A stretch of 64,000 nt of DNA from Allotamlana fucoidanivorans (GTDB taxonomy: Bacteria; Bacteroidota; Bacteroidia; Flavobacteriales; Flavobacteriaceae). Where the stretch lies: contig NZ_CP074074.1 in NCBI RefSeq assembly GCF_045788535.1, forward strand, positions 1,736,001-1,800,000, written 5' to 3'. The notes below the pieces were generated by a model. The model was not told the origin of the DNA. It ran no database searches and worked only from the letters and a program-made list of their open reading frames with translations. Below, piece after piece: positions 50,916-58,902 of the stretch; the stretch's first letter is position 1; the number at the start of each line of letters is the position of its first letter. Position numbers and translations under genes: made by a program.

Positions 50916-51551
50916 ATGGCAAAGTCAAAAGCAAACAAAAAATTCATGAATATGGCTTACGGATTAGGAGCAGCAATTGTAATTGTTGGTGCCTTATTTA
51001 AGATTATTCATTTTGAAATTGGACCGTTAACAGGTAATGTTATGTTAACCATTGGTCTTGTAACTGAGGCAATTATATTTGCATTATCAGCATTTGAACC
51101 TGTTGATGAAGAATTAGATTGGTCTTTAGTATATCCAGAGTTAGCAGGAGGACAAGCTTCAAAGAAAGAAGCTAACCAAGATGCACAAGGCTTACTATCA
51201 AAAAAATTAGATGACTTATTAAGAGAAGCTAAAATTGATGGAGAATTAATTGCTAGCTTAGGAGAAAGCATCAAAAACTTTGAAGGTGCGGCAAAAAATA
51301 TGAGTTCTACTGCAGATTCTATTGAAGCAACTAAGAAATATGGTGAAGAATTATCATTAGCTGCGGCTCAAATGGAATCATTAAATAGCTTATACAAAAT
51401 GCAATTAGAAAGTGTAAATAAGCAAGCTACAATTAATGAAGAGTCAATCGAGAATGCTGCAAAGTTAAAAGAGCAAATGCAATCTTTAGCGTCTAATTTA
51501 TCATCGTTAAACGGTGTATATGGTGGTATGCTGTCTGCAATGAGTAAATAA
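50916..51551 (+). CDS. gldL: T9SS/gliding motor protein GldL
   Basis: 211 residues. Two membrane helices at about 14-32 (AYGLGAAIVIVGALFKII) and 41-60 (NVMLTIGLVTEAIIFALSAF) are followed by a cytoplasmic, largely helical region to the end. Glu51 in the second helix matches the conserved membrane-buried Glu needed for proton flow in GldL. A GldL pentamer surrounds the GldM dimer helices to form the proton-driven motor powering secretion and gliding. Confidence 0.97.
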   Translation: MAKSKANKKFMNMAYGLGAAIVIVGALFKIIHFEIGPLTGNVMLTIGLVTEAIIFALSAFEPVDEELDWSLVYPELAGGQASKKEANQDAQGLLSKKLDDLLREAKIDGELIASLGESIKNFEGAAKNMSSTADSIEATKKYGEELSLAAAQMESLNSLYKMQLESVNKQATINEESIENAAKLKEQMQSLASNLSSLNGVYGGMLSAMSK

Positions 51552-51605
51552 TTAGGAGTGTTAATAAACCCAAATCAAAATTAATTAACCAAAAACCTAA
51601 TTAAC

Positions 51606-53168
51606 ATGGCAGCAGGAAATTTATCACCCAGACAGAAAATGATTAATCTGATGTATTTAATATTTATAGCAATGCTAGCATTAAATATGTCAAAGGAGGT
51701 GCTTTCAGCCTTCGGATTAATGAACGAAAAGTTAACGAAGTCAAACGTTGCTTCAACCCAGCAGAATGACAATTTTATGGCGAGTTTAGAGCAAAAAGCT
51801 TCAGATCAGCCTGAAAAGTATGAACACTTAAAAGCTAAAGCAGAGTCCATTGATAAATTGGCAGAAGAGTTTGATACTTATTTAGAAGAGTTGAAAGGTA
51901 AAATGACCGCCAAGATTGATGATCCAACCGACTATGAGATTATGGATAAAGGCGATTACCTAGACGAAAACTTTTTTAAAGGAGATATAATCAAAGAAGA
52001 AGGTCAAAAGTTTCTTGATCATATTAATGGCTTTAGAGAAGGCGTTGTAGAAATTTTATCTTCAGAAAAAGGAATGGAATCTGTAATTGCAGAAGTGAAA
52101 TCTGAGTTTAGTACAGAAGAAGTTACAAACCGTGATGGACGAAAAGTAAGATGGTTAGACTATCATTACAAGGGTTTTCCTTTGGTAGCTTCTTTAACAA
52201 AAATGACACAACTTCAAGCGGATATCAAGAATACTGAATCAGAAGTTTTGGCAACTATGTTACAAGGAACCTTATCTAGTGAGGTGTCTATGACAAACTA
52301 TACTACCTTAATGGAAACTTCTAAATCAGCTTACTTTAACGGTGAGCAGTTTGATGGAGAAATCGTTCTAGGTAGAAAAGATGCATCAACTAAACCAAAA
52401 AGAGTTGAGTTAACTTTAGATGGTAGAAAACTTTCCGAAGATCAGTATACTATTGAAGATGGTAAAGTGAAATTGAAAGTGGGTACCGGTGGTGTTGGAG
52501 AACACAAAATTGAAGGGAAACTTATTTTTGGTGAAGATGGTGAAGAAATTGAAGTTCCTGTAAACTCGTCATTTGCAACCGTAGCAAAACCAAATGCAGC
52601 TACTATTTCGGCTGATAAAATGAATGTAGTATATCGTGGTGTTAAAAACCCAATGACCATTTCATTTGCTGGTATTCCTGATAATAAAGTCTCTGCCAGT
52701 GCCCAAGGTTTAAGTAGAACTTCAGGAAGTAGCTATGTAATGGATGCCACAAGTATTAGAGGTAGAGAAGTTACTATTAATGTAACGGGAACTTTACCTG
52801 ATGGTGGAAAAGTTAGTGATAATGCTAAGTTCAGAATTAAAGATTTACCGAAACCAACAGGAACAGTTAGAGGTGAAGATGGTGCGTTAAAAATGCAACG
52901 TAGCTCACTTAAAATATCTACCATTGGAGCTAAATTTGATGATTTTGATTTTGAGTTACCTTTAAAAGTTACAGGATTTAAATTTAAAGTACCAGGGCAG
53001 CCAACTATCAATGTAAAAGGAAATAAGTTAGATGGTAGAGCGCAACAAGCACTTGCTAAGGCAAAACGAGGTTCTGGTATCCAAATATTTGATATCGAGG
53101 CAAAAGCTAGTGGTGTAAGTGTAATACTTAAAAAAGTATCGCCTGTTTTTGTTGAATTAACAAACTAA
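51606..53168 (+). CDS. gldM: T9SS/gliding motor protein GldM
   Basis: 520 residues. A short cytoplasmic N-terminus (NLSPRQKMINLMYLIFIAMLALNMSKEVL, including the single membrane span at about 14-30) is followed by a long periplasmic part: helical at about 40-220, then beta domains from about 225 to the end. This is the normal GldM plan. It transmits motor rotation or motion across the periplasm to the GldK/GldN ring. gldN follows, with a hairpin in the gap. Confidence 0.97.
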   Translation: MAAGNLSPRQKMINLMYLIFIAMLALNMSKEVLSAFGLMNEKLTKSNVASTQQNDNFMASLEQKASDQPEKYEHLKAKAESIDKLAEEFDTYLEELKGKMTAKIDDPTDYEIMDKGDYLDENFFKGDIIKEEGQKFLDHINGFREGVVEILSSEKGMESVIAEVKSEFSTEEVTNRDGRKVRWLDYHYKGFPLVASLTKMTQLQADIKNTESEVLATMLQGTLSSEVSMTNYTTLMETSKSAYFNGEQFDGEIVLGRKDASTKPKRVELTLDGRKLSEDQYTIEDGKVKLKVGTGGVGEHKIEGKLIFGEDGEEIEVPVNSSFATVAKPNAATISADKMNVVYRGVKNPMTISFAGIPDNKVSASAQGLSRTSGSSYVMDATSIRGREVTINVTGTLPDGGKVSDNAKFRIKDLPKPTGTVRGEDGALKMQRSSLKISTIGAKFDDFDFELPLKVTGFKFKVPGQPTINVKGNKLDGRAQQALAKAKRGSGIQIFDIEAKASGVSVILKKVSPVFVELTN

Positions 53169-53170
53169 TA

Positions 53171-53201
53171 CTATGGCCATAATGTTTGGTTATGGCCATG
53201 G
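53171..53201 (+). promoter_or_regulatory. Hairpin with T-run between gldM and gldN
   Basis: ATGGCCATAA (53173-53182) pairs perfectly with 53190-53199 around a 7-base loop, and the stem can grow to 12 bp with a G-T and a C-G pair. Five T follow at 53204-53208. It begins right after the gldM stop. It could attenuate transcription or tune gldN translation. Confidence 0.6.
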
Positions 53202-53227
53202 AATTTTTAATGAAAAATAAGAATAAG

Positions 53228-54118
53228 ATGAAATTAAGAAGTTTTTTATTAACCGTTGCAACTGCTTTTACAGCAACAACTCTGTTTGCTCAGGCAAATA
53301 TCTTAAATGCTAAGACTCCTGATGAAATAGGTGTGAGAACAGCTAGTCAAAAAGCGGTAGATAATGATAAACCTTTAGAATATGGATATGTTGATGACAG
53401 AGATATCTTGTTTTCAAAAATGGTTTGGGAAAAAATATCGCTTGATGAAAGAGCAAATTTTCCACTATATTATCCCATTGACACCAATAACATTGGTAAA
53501 GACAGACGTTCATTATATGATGTGTTAATGAAAAACATCAAAAATGGAACTATTGAAAACATCTATGATGATTCTTATTTTACTACCAAGAGAACGCTAA
53601 AAGATATTGAAGCTGCGTTAACTATGGTTGATACAACCGAGTTGGGTATTGAACAAATCAATGCAGGAGAAGAATTGTCTGCTGAGTATATTAATAGAAG
53701 AACCATTACGGCTGCCGATATTAAAGAGTATCACATTAAAGGTTTGTGGTATTTTGATAAACGTCAGGCCGAAATGAAATATAGATTACTTGGTATTGCT
53801 CCAGTAGCACCAGATGTTAATTTCATTGATACAGATAGCCCAGACTTAGTGCCATTATTTTGGGTTTGGTTTCCTGATGCAAGAGAAGTATTGCATGAAG
53901 CAAAATCATTCAACAATTCAAACAGTTCTATGCCTTTTTCATTTGATCATTTGTTAAATGCTAGACGTTTTCAAGGTTATATTTTTAGAGAAGAAAATGT
54001 GCAAAATGACCGAGCTGTTACAGAATATGTTTCACAAAATGCTTTAATGCAATTGTTAGAATCAGAAAGAATAAAGAATAAAATTAGAGATTTTGAGCTT
54101 GATATGTGGACCTATTAG
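53228..54118 (+). CDS. gldN: T9SS ring protein GldN
   Basis: 296 residues from ATG 53228, chosen because it gives a normal signal peptide (MKLRSFLLTVATAFTATTLFAQ). Met at 53210 is the alternative; the open frame back to TTG 53186 would run into the hairpin and is unlikely. The mature part shows DDRDILFSKMVWEKISLDERANFPLYYP and LVPLFWVWFPDAREVLHEAK, typical GldN. It joins GldK in the ring of the type IX secretion system. A terminator follows at 54138-54170. Confidence 0.95.
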   Translation: MKLRSFLLTVATAFTATTLFAQANILNAKTPDEIGVRTASQKAVDNDKPLEYGYVDDRDILFSKMVWEKISLDERANFPLYYPIDTNNIGKDRRSLYDVLMKNIKNGTIENIYDDSYFTTKRTLKDIEAALTMVDTTELGIEQINAGEELSAEYINRRTITAADIKEYHIKGLWYFDKRQAEMKYRLLGIAPVAPDVNFIDTDSPDLVPLFWVWFPDAREVLHEAKSFNNSNSSMPFSFDHLLNARRFQGYIFREENVQNDRAVTEYVSQNALMQLLESERIKNKIRDFELDMWTY

Positions 54119-54137
54119 TCCCATAGAATTATAAACG

Positions 54138-54170
54138 AAAAGACCTGCTTATATTTAAGCGGGTCTTTTT
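54138..54170 (+). terminator. Terminator of gldKLMN
   Basis: A 13-bp stem (54138-54150 with 54157-54169, one G-T pair), 6-base loop and a T-run lie 20 bases after the gldN stop. Confidence 0.9.
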
Positions 54171-54204
54171 TTGTTTTTACTAAATATAAAAATGGTTTTC
54201 TCAG

Positions 54205-54212
54205 TATATTTG
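54205..54212 (+). promoter_or_regulatory. Candidate -7 element of the FAD oxidoreductase gene
   Basis: TATATTTG fits TAnnTTTG exactly. It ends only 7 bases before the ATG at 54220, so a transcript from it would be leaderless or nearly so. No clean -33 is seen. Confidence 0.5.
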
Positions 54213-54219
54213 CGAAACT

Positions 54220-55260
54220 ATGAAAGTAGATTATATAGTAGTAGGTCTGGGGCTTGCAGGCGTGTCTTTTTGTGAACAACTAAAGGCGCATAAGAAAAGT
54301 TTTGTTGTTTTTGATAATAGCTCACAGCAGTCTTCTATGGTGGCCGGTGGATTGTATAATCCCGTTGTTTTAAAACGATTTACAACAGTATGGAAAAGCA
54401 AAGAACAACTCGATTTGGCCTTGCCACTTTACGCTAAAATTGAAAAAGAACTTGGTATTCAAATAGATTATAAACTACCTGTTTATAGAAAATTTGCATC
54501 TTTAGAAGAACAAAATGATTGGTTTGGCGCATCCGATAAGCTTAATCTTTCAGAATTTCTTTCTCCTAAAATTATTAAGAATAACAACCTTGCTATTGAG
54601 GCATCCTATGGATTTGGAGAGGTGTTACATACGGGACGGATTGAAGTAAAAACACTTATTGAAGCTTATGTCTCCGATTTAAAGAATAAGGGTGCGTTTT
54701 ATAGCGATTCGTTTCAATATGAAGATATCAGGAGTAAAGAAGAAAAGTTGTATTATAAGGGGATTCAAGCGTCAAATATTGTGTTTTCTGAAGGATATGG
54801 TATAACAAAGAATCCGTATTTTAACCAGTTACCCCTTAATCCAGCTAAGGGCGAACTACTGGTCATTCACGCACCCGAATTGCAAATTGATTTTGTTTTA
54901 AAGTCGGCGGTGTTTTTAATTCCTATGGGAGAAGATTTATATATTGTTGGGGCTACTTATGAATGGAAAGACTTAAGTAACCAAGTAAGTCTAAAAGCTA
55001 AGGAAGACTTATTAAATAAACTAAAAAAAATAATCAACTGTTCGTTTGAGGTCGTTGATCAAGTAGCTGGAATTAGACCTACTGTAAAAGATAGAAGGCC
55101 GTTGGTAGGAAGACACCAGGAGCAAAAAAACATGTATGTTTTAAATGGTTTAGGCACGCGAGGTGTTATGATTGGTCCGTATGTAGCAAAACAACTTTTT
55201 GACTTTATTGAAAAGAATATCCCTCTAGATAAAGAAATAAATATAGACCGTTTCATATAA
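54220..55260 (+). CDS. FAD-dependent oxidoreductase, DAO (D-amino-acid oxidase-like) family
   Basis: 346 residues. An N-terminal Rossmann motif (DYIVVGLGLAGVSFCEQL) is followed by MVAGGLYNPVVLKRF. A second FAD segment comes at the C-terminus (GIRPTVKDRRPLVGRHQ, then VLNGLGTRGVMIGPYVAKQL). This is the DAO layout, covering amine, glycine or sarcosine oxidation. The substrate cannot be told from sequence. It has its own promoter after the gldKLMN terminator, so its location beside gldN need not mean a shared role. Confidence 0.85.
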   Translation: MKVDYIVVGLGLAGVSFCEQLKAHKKSFVVFDNSSQQSSMVAGGLYNPVVLKRFTTVWKSKEQLDLALPLYAKIEKELGIQIDYKLPVYRKFASLEEQNDWFGASDKLNLSEFLSPKIIKNNNLAIEASYGFGEVLHTGRIEVKTLIEAYVSDLKNKGAFYSDSFQYEDIRSKEEKLYYKGIQASNIVFSEGYGITKNPYFNQLPLNPAKGELLVIHAPELQIDFVLKSAVFLIPMGEDLYIVGATYEWKDLSNQVSLKAKEDLLNKLKKIINCSFEVVDQVAGIRPTVKDRRPLVGRHQEQKNMYVLNGLGTRGVMIGPYVAKQLFDFIEKNIPLDKEINIDRFI

Positions 55261-55317
55261 TGTTATATAAACTGCCTAATTTGAGTTTTTTATAAAAAAT
55301 CAGGATTATGTGATGGC

Positions 55318-55704
55318 TTATTGTTTTTTAGCCAAAGATTTATCGTAACTCATAAAAAAGTTAATCCAAATATTTCTTGAAAGCCTTAAAATGATAGGCA
55401 TACAAACTATAAGGGTAATCACAATAGAGATAAAAACCGTGTTAATATCTGCATTAAAAACAAAGAATGAAATAATAAAGGCAGCAACAGCAAAGGCAAT
55501 ACCAACGGCATAACTAACATACATAGAGCCGTAAAAGAAAGAGGGCTCTATTTTGTACTTTGTGCCGCAGTTTGAGCAGGTTTCATACATGTCTAAAGCT
55601 TCCGAAAGTATATAAGGATTCTTATTTTTAAACATCGATTCTTCATGGCACTTCGGGCAAGTTCCCGTAAAAATACTATAAAGTTTTGATCCTTTTTTAA
55701 ACAT
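55318..55704 (-). CDS. DUF983 membrane protein
   Basis: 128 residues from the Met at 55704 (MFKKGSKLYSIFTGTCPKCHEESMF); upstream in-frame codons to 55803 overlap the divergent ABC-F leader and are rejected. A zinc-ribbon-like pair CPKC and CSNCG (about residues 16-19 and 41-45) precedes two membrane spans at about 62-80 and 85-105. This is the DUF983 pattern. Function unknown. It shares an 87-base divergent control region with the ABC-F gene. Confidence 0.85.
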   Translation of the reverse strand: MFKKGSKLYSIFTGTCPKCHEESMFKNKNPYILSEALDMYETCSNCGTKYKIEPSFFYGSMYVSYAVGIAFAVAAFIISFFVFNADINTVFISIVITLIVCMPIILRLSRNIWINFFMSYDKSLAKKQ

Positions 55705-55714
55705 ATAATTTGTG

Positions 55715-55722
55715 TATTTTTG
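55715..55722 (+). promoter_or_regulatory. Candidate -7 element of the ABC-F gene
   Basis: TATTTTTG fits TAnnTTTG, 70 bases before the ATG at 55792. No -33 at the expected spacing is evident. Confidence 0.4.
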
Positions 55723-55791
55723 CTGCGCAATCTCCTTGCTAAAATACGGTTTATATATAAAAAGCACGGTGACAAAAGTTACATTTCTATG

Positions 55792-57699
55792 ATGAACATT
55801 CATAATTTATCCATTTCATTTCAAGGAGAATACCTTTTTGAAGACATTACCTTTAAGTTAGGGAACGGTGATAGAGTTGGGCTTATTGGTAAAAATGGAG
55901 CTGGTAAATCAACAATGCTTAAAATTTTATCAAAGGAAATGGAGCCTGATACAGGGCAAATAGCTGCTGATAAAGAACTCAAAATTGGGTTTTTAAAGCA
56001 GGATATAGACTTTATTCAAGGGAGAACAGTGCTTGAAGAATCTTATGAAGCATTTACTGAGATAAAGACCTTAGAAGCCAAGATGGAAGAGGTTAATACT
56101 CAAATGGCAGAGCGCACAGATTATGAAAGTGACAGCTATCATCAATTAATGATCGATATCAATGATCTGCAACATCAATATGAAGTGCTAGGTGGGTACA
56201 ATTACCAAGGAGACACCGAAAAGATTTTACAAGGTTTAGGATTTAAGCGGGAAGATTTTGATAAACTCACCGATACTTTTTCTGGAGGGTGGCGCATGCG
56301 TATTGAGTTGGCTAAATTATTACTTCAGAATAATGATATTTTGCTACTTGATGAGCCAACCAACCATCTTGATATTGAATCTATTATTTGGTTGGAGAAT
56401 TTTTTAAGAGGATATACAGGAGCTGTGGTAATCGTATCGCACGATAAAATGTTTTTAGATAATGTAACCAACCGCACAATAGAAATATCATTGGGCCGCA
56501 TTTATGATTATCCTAAACCATATTCTCAGTATTTAGTGTTGCGTGAAGAATTAAGAACCCAGCAATTGGCTTCACAAAAAAATCAGCAGAAGCAAATTGA
56601 GCATACCGAGAAACTGATTGAAAAGTTTAGGGCTAAGGCTTCAAAAGCAACTATGGCGCAATCGTTAATAAAAAAACTTGATAAGATTGATAGGATTGAG
56701 GTTGATGAAGATGATAATAGCGTAATGACTTTAAATTTTCCAGTCTCTATTACCCCCGGAAAAGTGGTGGTTGAGGCTGAAAGCGTTTCAAAAAGTTATG
56801 GCGATAATGAAGTTTTGAGAAACATTAATTTGTTGATTGAACGTGATAGTAAAACAGCTTTTGTAGGCCAGAATGGTCAGGGAAAATCTACACTGGCAAA
56901 GATTATGGTTGGTGACGTTAAGTATCGAGGCACATTAAAATTAGGACATAATGTGCAACTAGGGTATTTTGCTCAAAATCAAGCAGAGTATCTTGATGGT
57001 AATAAAACTGTTCATGAAACCATGATTGATGCCGCTAATGAAACCAACAGGAGTAAGGTTCGTGATATTTTAGGATCGTTTTTATTTAGAGGAGAAGAGG
57101 TTGATAAATACGTAAGTGTACTCTCTGGGGGTGAACGTAATAGATTGGCTTTGGCTAAGTTAATGTTACAACCCTTTAATGTGCTTATTATGGATGAGCC
57201 GACCAACCATCTCGATATTAAATCTAAGAATGTTTTAAAAGAGGCTTTAAAGCGTTATGAAGGAACCCTTATCTTAGTGTCGCATGATCGTGATTTTCTA
57301 CAAGGCCTCACCAATAAAGTGTATGAGTTTAAAGATCATAAAATCAAAGAGTATTTAGGAGATATTGACTATTACCTAGAACAACGTAAGGTTGAAAGTT
57401 TAAGGGAGGTAGAAAAGCGCACAGCGGTGAAACAAGAACCAAAGGAAAAGAAACAAACGTCTTATGAAGACCAAAAAAAGTTAAAATCTTTGAACAATAG
57501 ATTGAGCAATGTAGAATCTAAAATAAATCAATTAGAAAAAAAGATTAAAGCGATTGATGTTGAATTGGAGATTAATTATGAAGAAACTACATCTAAGCCT
57601 TACTTCTTTGATAGTTATCAAAAATTAAAATCAGATTTAGAAGATCTTATGGCGCAATGGGAAACTGTTCAGATGGAAATTGAGGCTTTTGAAAACTAG
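55792..57699 (+). CDS. ABC-F family ATPase
   Basis: 635 residues from ATG 55792 (MNIHNLSISFQGEYLFEDI); an ATG directly before it at 55789 is equivalent, and the open frame further upstream is rejected. Two ABC domains in tandem have Walker A GLIGKNGAGKST and FVGQNGQGKSTL, signatures FSGGWRMR and LSGGERNR, and Walker B LLLDEPTNHLD and LIMDEPTNHLD. An ABC-F linker and a C-terminal coiled coil (about 560-635) follow. No membrane part. These proteins act on the ribosome E site; subtype (Uup-like or EttA-like) is not certain, though the C-terminal coiled coil favours Uup-like. Confidence 0.93.
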   Translation: MNIHNLSISFQGEYLFEDITFKLGNGDRVGLIGKNGAGKSTMLKILSKEMEPDTGQIAADKELKIGFLKQDIDFIQGRTVLEESYEAFTEIKTLEAKMEEVNTQMAERTDYESDSYHQLMIDINDLQHQYEVLGGYNYQGDTEKILQGLGFKREDFDKLTDTFSGGWRMRIELAKLLLQNNDILLLDEPTNHLDIESIIWLENFLRGYTGAVVIVSHDKMFLDNVTNRTIEISLGRIYDYPKPYSQYLVLREELRTQQLASQKNQQKQIEHTEKLIEKFRAKASKATMAQSLIKKLDKIDRIEVDEDDNSVMTLNFPVSITPGKVVVEAESVSKSYGDNEVLRNINLLIERDSKTAFVGQNGQGKSTLAKIMVGDVKYRGTLKLGHNVQLGYFAQNQAEYLDGNKTVHETMIDAANETNRSKVRDILGSFLFRGEEVDKYVSVLSGGERNRLALAKLMLQPFNVLIMDEPTNHLDIKSKNVLKEALKRYEGTLILVSHDRDFLQGLTNKVYEFKDHKIKEYLGDIDYYLEQRKVESLREVEKRTAVKQEPKEKKQTSYEDQKKLKSLNNRLSNVESKINQLEKKIKAIDVELEINYEETTSKPYFFDSYQKLKSDLEDLMAQWETVQMEIEAFEN

Positions 57700-57741
57700 T
57701 CTTTTAGGTTTTTTTTAACTTTTCGGCATTATACTAATCGA

Positions 57742-57749
57742 TAATTTTG
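57742..57749 (+). promoter_or_regulatory. Candidate -7 element of the efflux operon
   Basis: TAATTTTG matches TAnnTTTG, 26 bases before the adaptor ATG. TTTCGG about 19 bases upstream is a poor -33. Confidence 0.5.
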
Positions 57750-57774
57750 CAGGCTAGACCATCAAAAAATTAGC

Positions 57775-58902
57775 ATGCGAAAAATTATACTCTCCTTTTT
57801 AGGCGTTTTATTTATTGTGCTTTCTGTTTTAGTAGCTAAAAAGCTCATAGCCAATAAACATAAACCCAAGCCAGTTAAAGAAAAAGTTGTTAAAACTGTT
57901 TTTACAGATACGGTAAAAAATGGAACCGTTCCCATTGTGATTCCAGCTAACGGAAGTTTAGTGGCCAAACGCAGGGTTGAGCTTTACGCTGAGGTACAAG
58001 GTGTGTTCAAGTCATCAAAAAAGTTATTTAAGCCAGGACAAAAATACAGAAAAGGGGAGCTGCTTATTAGTATGAATGCCGAAGAGTATTATGCCAGTGT
58101 ACAATCTGCAAAAAGTAATTTATATAATACCATAGCGGCCATTATGCCCGATTTACGTTTAGACTTTCCAGATGTTTATCAAAAATGGCAAGACTATTTA
58201 CAGGGCTTTGATTTGAGTAAAACAACCCCTCAATTGCCAAAAATGTCTTCAGAAAAAGAGAACTTTTTTATTACAGGAAGGGGTATTGTTTCTAGCTACT
58301 ATAATGTTAAGAATTTAGAGCAGCGGCTTTCCAAATACAAAATTTCGGCGCCCTTTTCGGGTGTTTTAACCCAAGCTTTGGTAACCGAGGGATCGTTAAT
58401 CAGAGTGGGACAAAAGTTAGGGGAATTTATTGATCCGTCTGTATATGAAATGGAAGTGGCTTTAAGTAAGCGTTATGCTAGTTTGCTTAAAGAGGGTGAA
58501 GATGTTGTGCTGCAAAATTTAAACAAAACAGAAACTTACCAAGGGGTGGTTTCAAGAGTTAATGGTAGTGTAAATGCAACCACGCAAACCATTACAGCCT
58601 ATATAGAAGTAAAAGATGAGGCTTTAAAAGAAGGTCTGTATCTAGAAGCACGACTGAATGCAAAAGAGGAAACCAATGCTGTTGAAGTAGATAGGAATTT
58701 GCTTTTAGAAGGCGATCAAATCTTTGTAGTGAGAGATACCATTTTAGATGTAATACCTGTAAAACCTGTTTATTTTTCGGAAACAAAAGTGGTTTTGAAA
58801 AGTATCCCTAATGGGGAGATAGTTCTAAAAAAAGCAGTGCCAGGGGCTTATGCGGGTATGTTAGTGCGGCCTTTTAAAAATGTTAAAAAAGCAAGTAAAT
58901 AA
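57775..58902 (+). CDS. RND efflux periplasmic adaptor (HlyD/membrane-fusion family)
   Basis: 375 residues with an N-terminal membrane anchor (LSFLGVLFIVLSVLVAKKLI). The adaptor pattern follows: RVELYAEVQGVFKSSKKLFKPGQKYRKGELLISM (half lipoyl motif), a short coiled hairpin at about 95-175, KISAPFSGVLTQALVTEGSLIRVGQKLGE (second half) and beta-barrel domains. It joins the inner-membrane pump to the outer-membrane channel. Its TAA overlaps the ATG of the pump gene by one base. Confidence 0.93.
   Translation: MRKIILSFLGVLFIVLSVLVAKKLIANKHKPKPVKEKVVKTVFTDTVKNGTVPIVIPANGSLVAKRRVELYAEVQGVFKSSKKLFKPGQKYRKGELLISMNAEEYYASVQSAKSNLYNTIAAIMPDLRLDFPDVYQKWQDYLQGFDLSKTTPQLPKMSSEKENFFITGRGIVSSYYNVKNLEQRLSKYKISAPFSGVLTQALVTEGSLIRVGQKLGEFIDPSVYEMEVALSKRYASLLKEGEDVVLQNLNKTETYQGVVSRVNGSVNATTQTITAYIEVKDEALKEGLYLEARLNAKEETNAVEVDRNLLLEGDQIFVVRDTILDVIPVKPVYFSETKVVLKSIPNGEIVLKKAVPGAYAGMLVRPFKNVKKASK

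Noticed and set aside
53186..53227. Upstream TTG/ATG starts for gldN
   Set aside because: The TTG at 53186 lies inside the hairpin and the extended product would bury the signal peptide behind 14 polar residues; ATG 53228 gives a normal signal sequence.
55705..55803. N-terminal extension of the DUF983 protein
   Set aside because: It would overlap the divergent ABC-F start and promoter region, and family members begin at the MFKKGSK position.
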